From Pogonophryne albipinna (Eukaryota > Chordata > Actinopteri > Perciformes > Artedidraconidae): DNA of 64,000 nt. The notes beneath the pieces are model-generated. The model did not search any database. It was given only the letters and a program-made list of their open reading frames with translations, and had not been told where the DNA came from. Position numbers and translations under genes: made by a program. Below, in pieces: positions 47,863 to 61,510 of the stretch (the stretch's first letter is position 1; each line of letters begins with the position of its first letter). The DNA lies in contig CM053256.1 of assembly GCA_028583405.1 (NCBI GenBank), forward strand, positions 23,223,325-23,287,324, written 5' to 3'.

Positions 47863-50800
47863 GTGGGACACTGTTTGTTCATAATCAGTGCGTTATCAAT
47901 GATTGTCTTTGGAGCTGTGTGAGTAGGGAGAAAGGGGCCATCTGGACCACTAGACTACATTTCCTCCAATCAGGAACTTGCTTGAGTGATAACATTTTTG
48001 GTCTACTCATGAGTGGCTTTAGTCCTCACCTTAGCACCACATTTAGTATTATCTATTCTCAAAACAGAATGATTTACCAAATTATTGTAATCTGAAAATA
48101 AATATTTTTATTATTAACATTTTAGGAAAGTTAACATTGATTTTCATAGTGTCTAAAAACAATTTAGACAGAGCCCACAAGTAAATCTGTGACTGTCATA
48201 ATAGAAATGTGTTTTTTGAGAAAGAACTTTCATTGAAAAGTCTGTAAAAAAAGTCATTGAACGTGCAACACCTATCAATGTAAGAAAAATAAGCATAATT
48301 GTGATGAAAAACTGATAAAACTCATGTCATTTCCAAATGATAGTGACCACTAACCTGTCACAATACTCCAGATGCCAGTACAATTTACTAAAAATATTCT
48401 ACAAAAGTTACACAAGTTGTTTTATTTTCTCATTGTTTTGGGTCCTCCGTACCCCTCTGACCTGAATGTAATAATATACTATAAGATTTAACAAAGCAGT
48501 AAAAACAGACGACAGCAAAAATAAATTAATGTGTCGAAATATCTACGCAACGTTCAGATGGATTAATTTACCATTATACTTTGAGATAAGAGAGCAGGCA
48601 GAGAGCAATGGCCCCTTTCAAACTCGATGTTCATTTTAATCTCAACTACACATCTGGTAGTTTTGTCACTGTCACTGCACGGTTGCATTGCTGTTGCAGG
48701 AATACAATCTGTCCAGGAACAAAAAGGTATTTCAACGCTCCACTCCAGAAGGTCTCATTTAACCATGATGACATACACACAAGCTGAAAACAATACCAGC
48801 TGCAAGCGGTAATGAGCATTGTTGTAACACCATTACAGATTATTGTGTCATTGCGTACTATTATTAAAGCGCATTAACATAAATCCTCATACATGGTCAT
48901 TCCCACACACTGACACACAAATGGCTAGGCTTTTGAGAGCACATTCAGATTCAATATCTTGCCCGATAAATCTGGGACATGTAAACTGGTCGGGCCGGGG
49001 ACTGAACCGCCGACCTTCAGATTTGTTGACAGCCCACACATTATCAAGGGGTAACCATTGCGACAAGAAGGTACTAGTATAGTTAATAGTTGAATCGTCC
49101 CACAGTCTTTTTTCAGTGAAAAAAAGCTAATCTAAAACTTAAAACTTGTTATAGTTTCAAAGGTGCTTTCTTTTATAAGAGCTTGTGTAGCTGCCACCTT
49201 TTGAATCCCATCGCTCAGTGTGCCTGAGAAAAACACATCTTTTATCCCTTGTGGAGGAAACTCAAACTATTTAAGAAAGTGTTTCTTCCTCATCTTCCCT
49301 TGGTCAAAGACACGCTGAAAAGGGTTCCTACTTCCTACAAAATAACCCAGAATCCTCTAATGGCACAGACACACGCGGCAGACACACAGATAGCAAAGCT
49401 AGACATTTGTTTATCAGATCACGGAGGGGGGGGCGGGGGTGTGGTACCCTGAGGGAACTCCATGCTCTGTTGGATTGCCTAATCAGTTAACTCCAACTCA
49501 AATAGGCTTTTGGCGTTTTCTCCACCAGCCAGGCTTGTGTTTAATCTCACATCCAGAAACACACATGTGTTTCTGTGGACACAATCCACCATGTACCATC
49601 GTGAATTACCTAAAGGTCAAACAGTAATGAGAAATCACAATTAGGTATTTCGCTCACTTATGACACTGCAAGCGCCCCCATCCAATCCAATCATCCTCAC
49701 TTGACTGCAGCCGAGACGACACAACATACATATGGAAAATATTTATTAATGGGGAAGTTTCACAATCAGTATTTACATCTGGTAATTATATTAACAAGTC
49801 CAGGCTTTGTTAAGTTGTGCATACAGATCAGGCTTCCTTGTTGGGAATTAATTAACAGCATCTGAATAAATAGGGTTTAATTAGATCTACAATCGCATGG
49901 TTTTAAAGATTCCAAAGGGTTGTTACATTAACAATGCTCATTGTATCACTGTTGGTGCAACATAGGAGTTGGATAAATCTCTATAAATCTTTACTATTAT
50001 TTTCCATCTAAAATGGCGTGTCTTCATTAATTTGTATGTTGTACAGTTGAATTGAAACTCTATGAATATGACAGCATATATGCCCATTGTTGGTTGGAAA
50101 AATAATTAAATTATAGACCTGGGAAAATAATACGAAGTAAACAAAACACAGACTTTCCAGGATTTTCAGTTTCACATTTATGAGAAGCAACACTCCTCAG
50201 ATTATGGTAGTAGTAGTAACTCGTAGTAGTAAATATTTCTGAACACCAGTGTCCTCATAAATTATATTTAAACAATACATTTAAGTTGCAATTGTGACAG
50301 CCTTTGTATGAATTTAACAATTATATTGTATTTGTTCTTCTTATTCATAACATACAGATTTGAGCCCTTTTGTTGATCTTGAATGCATTCCCCTGTGAGG
50401 ACACCGCTGCTTTCCGCTTATTCCATGGTGTGTCCTTAAAAAACAAGTTTAAAGGCTTCACATTACAATGCATACAATTAAATAAAATGATCACAAAATG
50501 ATCATACATGTTTTTACTACTGTTGCCCTGAAAATAAATACTCACACCCAGCAAACTGAACATTCAGATCTTCTGATTATGGTTCTGTGGCAGTTAGTCG
50601 TCCCAAAATTCCATTCTCACCTACAATATTTGAGAAGGAGCATGGCTGCACCTCAGTGGATAGAGTGCTGGTGAAAATGACTTTTTATTTTCTTGGGCAT
50701 GATGGCTTCACAAGTTACAATCCATCAAGAATTATGTTCTGACAACACCTGTTGTCACTGATGCAGCTTATCACTACTGGTCCTAGAATTAATAGTTTTT

Positions 50801-51302
50801 TGCATCTTTTTCAGAAATACAACAGTGTTGTATTTCCATATACATTTTTTTTATCTCCTTTGTGAGGAGATGAAACATTTATGATCATATGCTGACTATT
50901 TCGGTTTCCAGGGTCCTCATTGTAAGAGTTTGTTAGGGGCTTTCTTCTTTATTTGAGTTCCAAATAGCAAAAAAACAAAAGGAGATGCTAAAATGTAAAT
51001 CAAGAAAGTCAAACCTGAAAAACTAACCCTAACCCTACATTTCAGCCGTAGATTTTAAGGAGTAGGGTAATAATCTGTAGAGAAATTTACATTAAACTTC
51101 TGACTTTGAAAAAATAAGGATATTTAGCTCAGGAACATCCTGGGAACGCAGATAAGCTACCTAGTCTACTTGGAAACCAGACCTGCTGTAAAAAAGTTCT
51201 AGTATTCAATGTTTCTTGGGCTGTTTTTTGTGCATGAAAGATTAGATTTCTGTGTTTTCCTGTTGTTGTAGCCTTTTTTAACACATTATTTCATTTGATT
51301 AG
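47863..51302 (+). other. trhr intron, 3.4 kb
   Basis: Bounded by gt (47863) and ag (51301-51302), phase 0. If retained, the frame would read 19 more codons and stop at 47920-47922, giving a receptor without TM6-TM7. 48950-49065 looks like a minus-strand tRNA-derived SINE fragment (B-box-like ggttcagtccc on that strand). A G-rich patch lies at 49425-49440. The remainder is unique AT-rich sequence. Confidence 0.85.
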
Positions 51303-51740
51303 GTGACAAAGATGCTGGCTGTGGTGGTGGTCCTCTTCGCCTTGCTTTGGATGCCCTACCGGACCCTAGTGGTTGTCAACTCCTTCCTGGACGACGCCTA
51401 CCTGGACAACTGGTTCCTGCTCTTCTGCCGACTCTGCGTCTACCTGAACAGCGCCATCAACCCGGTCATCTACAACGCCATGTCCCAGAAGTTCCGAGCT
51501 GTTTTTAAGAAGTTGTGTCACTGTGGCCCACAGCGTATGGAGAAACCAGCTGCTTACAGTGTGGCGCTAACCTACAGCGCCATCAAGGAATCGTCCAATG
51601 GGGAAAGTCCAGACAACTTCCCTTCAGGATTGGAAGAAGTGACCACGCCGGCGGATCAGTACTTACCCGGCGTTTTGCCAAGTAGCAAGAAGAAGCCGCT
51701 CCTAAAGCCCTCCCTATCAGGGAGTAATGTCAAAGTCTGA
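51303..51740 (+). CDS. trhr: Thyrotropin-releasing hormone receptor, coding exon 2 (TM6-tail)
   Basis: Continues in frame from exon 1 after the ag at 51301-51302 and codes for residues 271-415. TM6 reads [20 protein letters not shown], with Y289 matching human Y282; TM7 begins [20 protein letters not shown], with R313 matching human R306 and NPVIY (323-327) as the NPxxY motif. LCHCG after helix 8 offers palmitoylation cysteines, and [17 protein letters not shown] is the conserved proximal tail. The distal tail is Pro/Lys-rich and unlike human. The stop is TGA at 51738-51740. Total length of 415 compares with 398 in human. Confidence 0.96.
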   Translation: MTKMLAVVVVLFALLWMPYRTLVVVNSFLDDAYLDNWFLLFCRLCVYLNSAINPVIYNAMSQKFRAVFKKLCHCGPQRMEKPAAYSVALTYSAIKESSNGESPDNFPSGLEEVTTPADQYLPGVLPSSKKKPLLKPSLSGSNVKV

Positions 51741-52344
51741 CTATAAACAAACGTTGCCCTTAAAGACAGTAGCAGAGACTCAGCTGCAGGATGGATTTAG
51801 TTACACATGGGACTTTTTAGAGAAGATTTAATTAAAAGTACCCCAACACAACCAATTTGATGTGTTTTCCCTTCCTTTTCTTTTTGGCCCAAAAATATAA
51901 TAGGATGCTATTTGATGAGGCAACTTCAGCATTTTATACAAAGCAGATACAGGTAGCTTTCACAAACCTTGCAAAGATACAATTTGTTGGTACAAAAAAC
52001 AGAAACCAAATTGGAGCATCCACTTCCCCTTCCCTCTTCACACAAAACAGAACCAAACTAAAATGCCACACTTAATATTGGTAGTTTCCTGCTATATGAT
52101 GCGGCTCAGTGATATTTAAAAACATACTTATTTCAATATTTATCAAAGAACTATTGTTGTTCTAACCAAGAATCATGCAAGCTTCGGACAGAATATATAT
52201 TTAAATTATTAAAATGATCACAAATAGAAATAGAATATTCAATCCCCTCTAGTCCTATTAAATCCCCCTGTGTTTAATGTTTACAGCCATGGTCTTCTCT
52301 TGGGTCAGTGTTGTTACAGTTTGTTGCCGATGTGTTTTAATGAG
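51741..52344 (+). other. Probable trhr 3' UTR and downstream DNA
   Basis: An ATTAAA at about 51830 could serve as a polyadenylation signal; the real 3' end is undetermined. No other feature recognised. Confidence 0.4.
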
Positions 52345-52346
52345 AG

Positions 52347-53569
52347 CCTTCCCAGCTAGAAATGTTTGGTTCTAAAAACATTCTGAGAATGTTACATTCA
52401 TTGTTCTAGGAATGTTTTCAGCGGGAAGTTTTCTTTTGGTTCCCAGAACGTTCTTCTGAAAGGTAGGATAACGTTCTCTAAAAACATTCTTAAAATGTTT
52501 GGTACAGTAATAACCTTTTTTAAATGTTTTTGATAACATTGTTGGAACATTATGCCGTACTATTCTTAAAACGTTTTCAGCTGCAAGTTAGATTTTTTTA
52601 TGTTGCCAGAATGTTATTATTTTAGAGTAGGATAACGTGCTTTATCGTTCCGATTTATCAAAAATCTTTTTTTCTTTTTTTCGTATGCGACCAGCAGCTA
52701 GTACAAGTCACTGTCGGTGTCACATGCTCTGGAGGGGACCCATAATCAGACTCGGAATCAGCTGGTGAAAGTAACATTTGTTTATTAGAAAAGGGGAGCT
52801 GGGATTGGAGGTTGGTGATGGCGGCAGTGGGAAATAGTTGTTCCAGGGTGGGTAGAGAGGCCTGGCTGGTCTTGGGAGTGTGGAAGGCCTTGGATTCCTC
52901 CTGGGAGAGACACAAAAATGAGTGTGAGGCAAAAGCAGGCAAAGTTGTCAAAGAATATGCTGGTAAAAAGCTAGAGCGGCATGCAACAAACCGTTCACGG
53001 CAACAATCTGGCAGGGAATGAGTGCAGGCTGCAGGCTTTCATAGTGTGGCTGATGAGCAGGTTGCAGGTGTGGTTGATTGGAGATTGCTCCCAGCCGTGT
53101 AGAGCAGACCAGCAGGCATGGGGGGGGGGATATTTGTATCCAATATGCATAAACAGCGGACACTGTTTATACGCAGCCCTCACAAACCACACACGGCCAG
53201 ATAGCTTATCTAACAGTTAGAACCTACATACGAGACACAACCTTTATAGTCAGAAAAAAGTGTGATTATTTTCTGATATTTTACACATGATATTATGAAT
53301 ACTGTGGGCCTACATACCTTAGTGTAATTATAAGTGCATGTGAGTGAATATTGGCATGCATAAATTCGTTTTTATATGTCCTATTCATTGTCTCAATGCG
53401 CTCATACATCTTAAGAAAGTTATCACCAAAAATTAGAGAACGTTATCCTACCTTTCAGAAGAACATTCTGGGAACCAAAATAAAACGTCCCGCTGAAAAC
53501 TTTCCTAGAACAATGAATGGTAACATTCTCAGAATTTTTTGAGAACCAAAAATGTCTAGCTGGGAACTC
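52347..53569. mobile_element. Element with ~130-bp inverted terminal repeats
   Basis: The left ~130 bp (from TTCCCAGCTAGA, 52347) and right ~130 bp (ending TCTAGCTGGGAA, near 53569) are inverted copies. Flanks give no clear target duplication. The interior 52690-53110 (tctggaggggacccataatc, cagactcggaatcagctgg) resembles a separate fish retroelement-type repeat. No transposase frame was recognised. Confidence 0.7.
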
Positions 53570-54655
53570 ACACATGCCACCGCAAACATGCAATATCTGC
53601 TTACAGCTTTTTAAAAAAATGTATAACATCCTTTTCAAAAAAATGCAACACGTTTGTTTTCTAAAGCGCTCTAGAAATAAATCTGACGTTGATCACGACT
53701 GTGTTAATATTTGCCATCACAGGAACGTTTTGTAAAAAAAGAATAACGTCCTGAAAACATTTTCAGAATGTTGCTTGGAGAATGTTCTTCATTTGTTATC
53801 ATGTAACATTGAGGGAACGTTTTATAAAGAACATCTTTAATGTGTTACCCAACAACGTCCAAAACATATTCTTAGAATGTTGCAGGCAAAACGTTCCACC
53901 TTTGCTGTCTTATCACATTAAAGGTGGGGTAGGTAAGTTTCAGAAACCGGCTCGAGATACACTTTTTGTTATATTCCATGGAATGCTCTTAACATCCCGA
54001 TAGCAATGAATATCTTAAGTGTTTTGACAAAAAATCCATAAAAAAATGTCATCTGTGGAAGCCGTAGTACTGTAAAAAGTACAACCAATCCGTTTAGCCG
54101 GCCGGCTAAACGGATTGGATTGCCGCCCTGTCTGTCAGCCTTCCATCTCGTGCACGCACAAATGTATCTCGTGCCCTCATTGGGCGTGCCGTCATTGGGC
54201 GTGCATTGCAGCAGTACTTCAATGACTCGCCAGCAACAGACGGCCACTTTCACCAGTCTGCTGACGTCATGTGCGCGTTCATGTGTGTTGGAGGAGGTGC
54301 TCTGTAAGGAAGTCTGAAGGAAGGGGCGGATTCTTTTCGGCTGTGTACTTTCAAATTTTAGTGCACTCGAGCCGGTTTCTGAAACTTACCTACCCCACCT
54401 TTAAAGGAAAGTTTTATAAAAAAACTTTCTGTCATCTCAGGCCTTAATAACATCCTCAAAACATCCTCTGAATGTTGCAGATAAAACGTTATGTCTTAGT
54501 TAACCTTAAACCTTATAGGAACATTATTTGAAAAAATAAACATCCTAAAAAGCTTCTTTGAACATCAGATTAAAACGTTTCTTTAAAACTTTATTAGAAC
54601 CTGTAGGTAACGTTAGCCAAAGTTGTGAGAACGTTCCCCGCTAGCTGGGTTACTA
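53570..54655. repeat. Related AACGTT-rich repeat ending in CTAGCTGGGTT
   Basis: Outside the nested TTAA element, this stretch holds many gaacgttttat/aacattctgagaatgtt-like words similar to the element to its left and ends in gctagctgggtt at about 54638-54650. It is probably a second, degenerate copy of the same family. Confidence 0.5.
53922..54400. mobile_element. TTAA-site MITE, 479 bp
   Basis: Inverted ends of about 35 bp beginning AGGTGGGGTAGGTAAGTTTC are flanked on both sides by TTAA (53918-53921 and 54401-54404), the target duplication of piggyBac and Kolobok elements. A perfect 34-bp palindrome lies at 54085-54118 (half-site ccaatccgtttagccgg). No coding sequence. Confidence 0.88.
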
Positions 54656-57600
54656 CTTGTTCCTACAGATCGGTCTACAGTAATTACTGGTTTGATGGCA
54701 AGTCCATGTACTCTGTGTAGAGTATCAGGTTGTGATGCTTCAGGTTTAAATTAGTTCCCATCTTGCTGTTACAGTATCTTTTTCGTTTCAGTCTCTAAAT
54801 CACATTAGCGCAGTCCTGTTTGGGACTGTCTTTTAACTGTTTTTTAATTGAATATCCAAAACTAAATGGAGTTTTGTAAAACCATGCTGTACCAGGCAGT
54901 GGAAATGTGGCACAAAAGTAACACCTATGGATGCGGAGGGTTCGGGGAACTTTAAGTCAAACTTTTTGGTCTTCATGGGCCACATAGCAACTTCCAAAGA
55001 AATTAACCGGGGCCCGCCTCTAACGCTATATCCAGTTCTCTGAAATGAGGCTGTCAGTTGCTAAAATAATATCATTAGCAGTAACAAGTTATGTAAGTTT
55101 GTTGGAAAGGTAGGGTTAGGGTTATCAGTGTTGGTCTCAGTGCATTCATTGGACAGACTGGTCCAATCGTGCTAGCTTGCTGTGTGCTGGCGGTTTGCAG
55201 GGTGGATATTTTTTATTAAAATAAATGAACTCCCAATTTTCGAAAAGCATATTTTGTTGTTTTATCTGGAATTTCCAATGCTCCCTTTGGAATTGCCCCC
55301 CATTGACATGATGTCTTTTGTTCCCTCGGCTCAATAGTCCACATGCAAATAAACACAGGCGACAATAACCAACGTGTTTATTTGTGTTAAGTGGTAGAAG
55401 TAAAGAAATAGATTTGGAAAATTAAACAGTATTGGAAGTGAGAATTGAGGGCTTTCCTCGTAATGTAGAGCTTTCTCCCTTGATTAAGGCATCACATCTA
55501 CTTTGTTTAAGAAAATATTATGGTTTAAAATGGAACCTTTTTGTCAGAAAGCCCTCAAGGCTAACTTCTCCCATGTGAGGTGGAGCTACTGATCTAATGG
55601 AACAGACACGTACAGCACTGGCACTAACATCAAGCTATCTGTTGGTAGTGTTAACTGAAATCCTCCAAACAGTCGGCTGGGGTTTTCTTTCCTACACATG
55701 TTAAATATGTAAGATGTAATGAGTGGTTTTGGAGGCTTTAAAGTTGTTGCAGTCAATTTTCTGTTGAGTAATAAGTAAAGTAACGTCATTTAAATGAATA
55801 CAATGTAATGTAATGGGAAATGTTTCAAGAAACTTGGCCAAAAGTGCATAAGACTGCTTGAGGATAGCTTGTGTTTTTGTGTTAAGACTGGGTAGCATGT
55901 AAAAGTATGTTGTTAAGCAATCTAATTTATCAAAAGTATATCCAAGTTCCTAATGTTATAACATAGAACATTGCATATCACACGTGTGTTTATATCGCCA
56001 AGCCCTAGGATGCAATCTAATTTGTTATCATGGATAACTCGTAGCAAAAGCCTTTGTTCAAGCACCTCCTTTCAAGAAACCATGTAATTCACACCGTGAA
56101 ATTTTAATCTCACTCATGGAGAGAAAAAGCATGGGCATGGAATAAAATGACCTTTTTAAAAAGTAAAAAAAAGGCCAGATATTACAGAAACTAATTTAAA
56201 CCTGCTGTGTCAATCTAAGACACAGTGACAGACACAACAAGCTTTACGATGCTTTGGACACTGTGAATAAGACCACTGAGGACTCTGAGCAGTCTCTGAA
56301 GGTCAGCAACCAGTGTATAATGATGAGGAAGAAATGTGTAACCCTGACAGCGAGGCTGTTTGTCAAAGGGTCAGCAGGCAGTAATTCACTAATATTGGCA
56401 CAGACTGCAGAGTGAAGCAATTTTCTGTGATGTATATGCTCGGCAAAAATCTCGGAGCAATGATGGAATGTGTAAATAGATCACGACAAAGTGCCATACT
56501 TAAGTTGGTGCAATCCACAGTATGTATAGCTCACCCTGCTATTAAAAGAAGCATTTTCTGCTGTTTGTTTGACCTATGTATACAAATTGAATAGCAGGGA
56601 ATGACAACTGTGTGAACTTAATGAAAAGAACCTGTTCATTATGAGCAGTCAGCTTTTCTGTGTAAAGTTGTTCAAATGTAATTGTGCAGTTCAACGTGAA
56701 ATGATTAAACATTTTATTTTCAATTGTGTGCCAGAAAGTGCATTTAAAAAAGAAAAAAAAGCTTGTTTCTATCCATTGATGTTTTTTTTTATTTCAAACA
56801 AATCAGTGGAAGCTAACAAGCTCCAAACTTGAATATGTGAGAAATAAAAGCTTTGGAGCTTGTAGCGCAAATTACCTTTTATTCATGCACTTTTATTTAT
56901 TTTCTTCCTTTGCCCTCAGTTCAAATGCATTCTGTTTATAGTAAAACACCACAGTTGTAATGAAGATGTGTTGCATCGTGCGCAGTTTGCAACATGAACG
57001 CAATGCTTTTGTGAGGTGAACATGAAGATCTGACACCAGATGTATTTTCATCTGAGGCGAGGCTTTTTCCTTCTTGCTGTTTAATGTATTGTTTTGTATT
57101 TTGTATTGTTTTGTCTATAATAAACAGAGACTATCATTGCAGCATATCTGCTTCACGGTTGGTGCAATAAACATTAAACTGTCCTGTAAGATTAACCCTC
57201 TACCTTCACCTGTACTTATCTACTAGCAGCAGCTATTAAAGAAACTGCCCCATCCAAGCCAACCATGAATCAGGCACAGATAGCTCCTGTATGAGCTGTG
57301 GCCAAATGGAGGACATCAATCAGAGACACTGATGGCTTCTTTCTGCAGTCATTCAGCAAGTGGTGGCCTGCTTTGACACAAATGCATCTCACTGAAGCTA
57401 TCACAGGCCAAAACTGTACTCTCAACACAAACAATGTGACACCCACGCAATTTATTTGCTGTAGGTTATATCTGACTGATGACACCTCGCTCTATTTGGT
57501 TAAATGATAAATGCTGATAGCACTAGAGTATATATTCCAATAATTACCCATGCGATGTTATAGAGCTAAAAAGTTTGATGACGGATGTTACATTTCATCT

Positions 57601-60600
57601 GCTGTGTGCACTCCAGCCATACATTTTAAGGCCACCCCCAAACACACACAAAATAATGGAAAATGCAATTTATTACACAGGCATTAAAATACCCACAAAC
57701 AACCACTGGGAACATATAAGTGTTTTCAAATGTCATTTATAAAAGGCATTTGAAAATTACCATTACTAATTAACATTAAATGTGTTGCGTGCCCCTACAC
57801 CTATCAACCAATCAAATGAAAGTTGTATGAAGCAGCCCAAGGTAGAAGGGAATGTAACCATAGAAACAAAACTTAACTAGATGATTTCACTGCAAGGCTT
57901 GGAGCCCATCCTCACATTGAGCAAAGAAAATATTTTGCGTATCATGAATGCAGCTTAACCCCTGACCCTAACCCAAGAGAAGAAATATTTTTGATATAAT
58001 TATTTTAGCAAACGCTTGTCATTATTCGAAAAACCTTGCTAACCATTGGCAATTTCTAGTTTTTGCCAGGCCAAACTGGTTCCTCTCCAAAGGTGCCAAA
58101 TTACGTCACGTCCAGGCTTCACATAACCCTAAGTCATGTAACAACTATTCTTTTTTAATTCAAAGGTTGATCTTTTTACTAACTTAGTAGTTTGGATGGA
58201 TAAACCTAACAATGAGCCCTTCACAGCTTCAACCATGTGTTACCAAGTATTGGAACGTGTTGTAAAGCTACCAACGCACATCTTTTTTGCACCAAGGTAC
58301 TAAAGCTCTAACTAGCAGAAGGAAGTGGAGTTAGGTAAACGTTTAAAGTGATTGGTGAATCTTTCTTTCAGAATGTGATAATGCTGAATGGATGCATTTA
58401 CTCTTTTACTGGCTGTAAACCAAGAAGAATGCGAGCCACACAACCTCAAGAAGTGGCTATCTAATCTCATTCTGGTCACAATGTGTTCGGTGTTCAATTA
58501 CACTTCACATTGACATGCATTTTTCCCTATCCAGAAAGAATAGACTGATACAGATTTAATGTTCATGGCAGGTGTAAATGGGGAACAATTGCAAATGCAA
58601 TCAGGCTATATAAAACCAGCCAATCCAATAACTTTACCGTTGATGATAGATTGTATGTTAAAGTTCACTTTCTATACTAAATGAACCAGGATGGTTGGCT
58701 CCTGATCTGACATTGGGACTAGCACAAAATATACAAATATTGTGTTGTCTGGCCCTGGCTTTTAGAAATTAAACCTAAACCTTTCACTTCTTATTTTCTA
58801 TTTCCATATTCATAGAGTTAAAGGTGATGCAAATAACCACTTTGCTGAGTTATGGCAAACAAAATGTTTTTCTAAATAGTGCTACTATTAAGAAATAAAT
58901 ATTTCTTCTCAAGTAAAAGATGTGTCCTCAACCTCTTGTGTTTGACATTTAAAGGTCCAGCAAGTTTTATACAGCACTCTGCTGGAAACATGATTGATCC
59001 ATTAGAGAAAAAGCTAAGCAAGACTTTCCAGCGAATAGAATATTATGTGCAAAGGGAACACTTTTTATTGAGTGTTTTGTCCAAGGTCGCTGAAACGCAG
59101 GCTCTCCTTTAAAAAGGATTAAGCCGTATTGAGCAACCAGAAACATGATTTTTGTTCTACAAATCTATCCAGTTATGCCGTGAAAAGTGGTTCTACCGAT
59201 ATAGACTTACTGGCCATTGAGAGCCAGTCTGATTTGGCAAAGAGTAAGAGATCCAAAGGGTAAAATTGAGAGACTGTGCAGAGTTGAAGTGGCCCAGAGA
59301 ATGAGGCGTCAGCATAAAAGCCTCAGCAGTGCCCAGCGTCTACCTAATTTATTTTCCCGCTTCTGCCTTCCAGCTCTGTAACGTCTGGAGTGCTGTACAT
59401 TTTTATGCTCACTTTTTAAACCGGAAGGGAAACAATGTTCATGCCATCAGCAAAATGCCAGCACATTTGCACAACAAGAAGAATATTGCTGTGGTGATGA
59501 ACATTTAGCACCAATCATTCACCACCAAAATGAATCATGGTCTTTGATTCCTTCTCAACAGTTCATTTGACAATTTATTCAGCCATTTCCCAAGGAAATA
59601 CATTATTATGCCAGATGACTGGCTTTTGAGTCTGCAAATCATTGGTTTACCATTGTTTTGGCTAGAAATCAACACAGTTGACAAATGAAAGCATTAATCT
59701 TGAAATGTACAGTGTAATTTCTAAGCTTGTCCTCTGTGGATACATACTTGACCTTTCCCTCAACCTGTTGATATTTAATTGTCCTTGGGGGCATTTGTCA
59801 ACACAATCCAAACAAACTAATGAATACATGTTCCTTTGTTTATGTAGTTCCATACACAGGTGTGTTCTGTAAGAAACATGCTCTTTAACAAGAATCCCTT
59901 GCTTACAAAAATAATGTATGCTTCAATTCACCTTGTCCTGCTCTAGCAAAAGCAATCATTGTTTAAGAATGAGCTATTGAGCTATTAAAGGTGTAAAGAC
60001 AAAGGCAACAGGCAGTGTGATTGATCAGGGTTCAGAAAGGGTTGCTTGCTCATCATCTCACCTTCCTACCTGCAGTCTGTCCCTCAAAGCTTGTCACTGC
60101 CTTGCTCCAGGGTCAATATTTACAACACAGGGGATAAATATGCCAGTGAACCTCCAAACTACTGTTTTTTGCTCATTATTCTTTCCTAAAACTTTTTGAA
60201 AGAATGGATCTGAGGTATACTTGCGGGTCACCAATCTCAATGAAGAGCAGTACAACCCTAGAACTCAAATGTTGTTATTTATTACTGTGAGTTCAATCAG
60301 TACACAGCTCAATTTACATTGTATTGGCAGGGGTGAAAATGATGGAAGGTCATTGTATTGATCAGGAGAGAACATTATGTTTGTGTTCTGAGTCTGACGT
60401 AATTATTTCAGACATGTATTATTTGCCAAGTAGACTAAATGTAATACATTATAATAAAAGTAATATCCAATTAGGTTAAATTACTTCACACATTGTGCCT
60501 TTTAAAAGGACCAGATACAGAGCCAAAGTGAACTGGAGCTACAACTTATTGTTTTAAATGTAAATGATTACAAATTCCGTCTCAGAATGTGAGATGCTAT

Positions 60601-61240
60601 GTTATTGACCCCGTACTCAGTAAATACAGTACGCTACTGTATGTCTATATATGGAAGGTGCAAAATAATCTAATATCCTTGTTTATTCAATATTTCAATT
60701 TGAGCTTATGGCTTGGATGTCATGAGGCCATGTTCAGCCAGTTCATACATGTCTGTAATTACAACACAAAGGGCAAAACAGTGTATACATATACAAGAAA
60801 ACATAGATTACAGCTGAATAATAGTAAACAATTGTATTAGATGCCATTAGATATCATGAATATGGTGGAAACTATGATACAAAGATGTAAGTACACGAAG
60901 GGAAGTGTGCTCAACAAGAGTGATAAATTGTACCATATAGTTGCACGTTTCTGCTTAAACATTCCACTTAAAAAAGGTACAAAACTCTATTTTCAAAAAT
61001 TCTAAAATGGCATGACAGTGATCATGTTATGCTTTTATTTGTGTAACAGTTGTCATGTGATAATTTAGAAAAGATTAGGAAAAAGGTGACTTAGCAAACC
61101 AGCTAGCTAGCAACTAGCAAAAGCTAGTTTTTCCCCATAAAAATTATAAGCTGTTTGGCTAGTCCATAAATAAATTAGGATATGTGAAAATAAAATATTT
61201 GCTGTTTATTCAAGATGCTTTTCATTTGCAAAGTAGAAAC
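54656..61240. other. Long intergenic stretch, no recognised gene
   Basis: Mostly unique AT-rich sequence. Open frames of 60-80 codons on both strands show no domain, signal peptide or splice context I would trust. No large repeat boundary was recognised, in contrast to the regions on either side. Conserved non-coding sequence downstream of trhr could be present but cannot be told from this sequence alone. Confidence 0.55.
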
Positions 61241-61246
61241 AGAGGA

Positions 61247-61510
61247 AAACACTGTGGCTGCGAGGGAGTGCGGTCGTCTTTCAACCAGAAGGTTGTGGGT
61301 TCGATCCCAGCCCATGCAGTCAACATGTCAATGTATCCTTGGGCAAGATACTTAACCCTGAGTTGCTCCCGATGGCATGGCCAACGGTGTGTGAATGTTA
61401 GGCAGTGGTACTGCTCTGTATGAATGGGTGAATGACATGTAGTATGTAAAGCGCTTTGAGGGGTCGTGAAGACTGGATAAAGTGCTATATAAGTACAGTC
61501 CATTTACCAT
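61247..61510 (+). mobile_element. tRNA-derived SINE, about 260 bp
   Basis: An A-box-like tggctgcgagggagtgcgg (61255-61273) and a B box ggttcgatccc (61298-61308) form a polymerase III promoter. The body continues to a tail with aaagcgctttgag and gctatataagtacagtcc, a 3' end I know as abundant in teleosts, ending at a ttaccatttt run. Confidence 0.75.

Noticed and set aside
47047..47871. Antisense and +1 frames of 124-140 codons over trhr exon 1
   Set aside because: Shadows of the GC-rich receptor exon; His/Pro/Gly-rich with no domain.
50646..50675. tRNA-like A-box (cctcagtggatagagtgctgg) in the trhr intron
   Set aside because: No B box or SINE body follows, so it may be chance.
53351..54003. 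Short frames in the AACGTT-rich repeat
   Set aside because: They lie within inverted repeats or the TTAA MITE and have no domain.
61255..61327. Functional tRNA gene
   Set aside because: A- and B-box-like sequences are present, but there is no complete cloverleaf and the sequence continues into a SINE body and tail.
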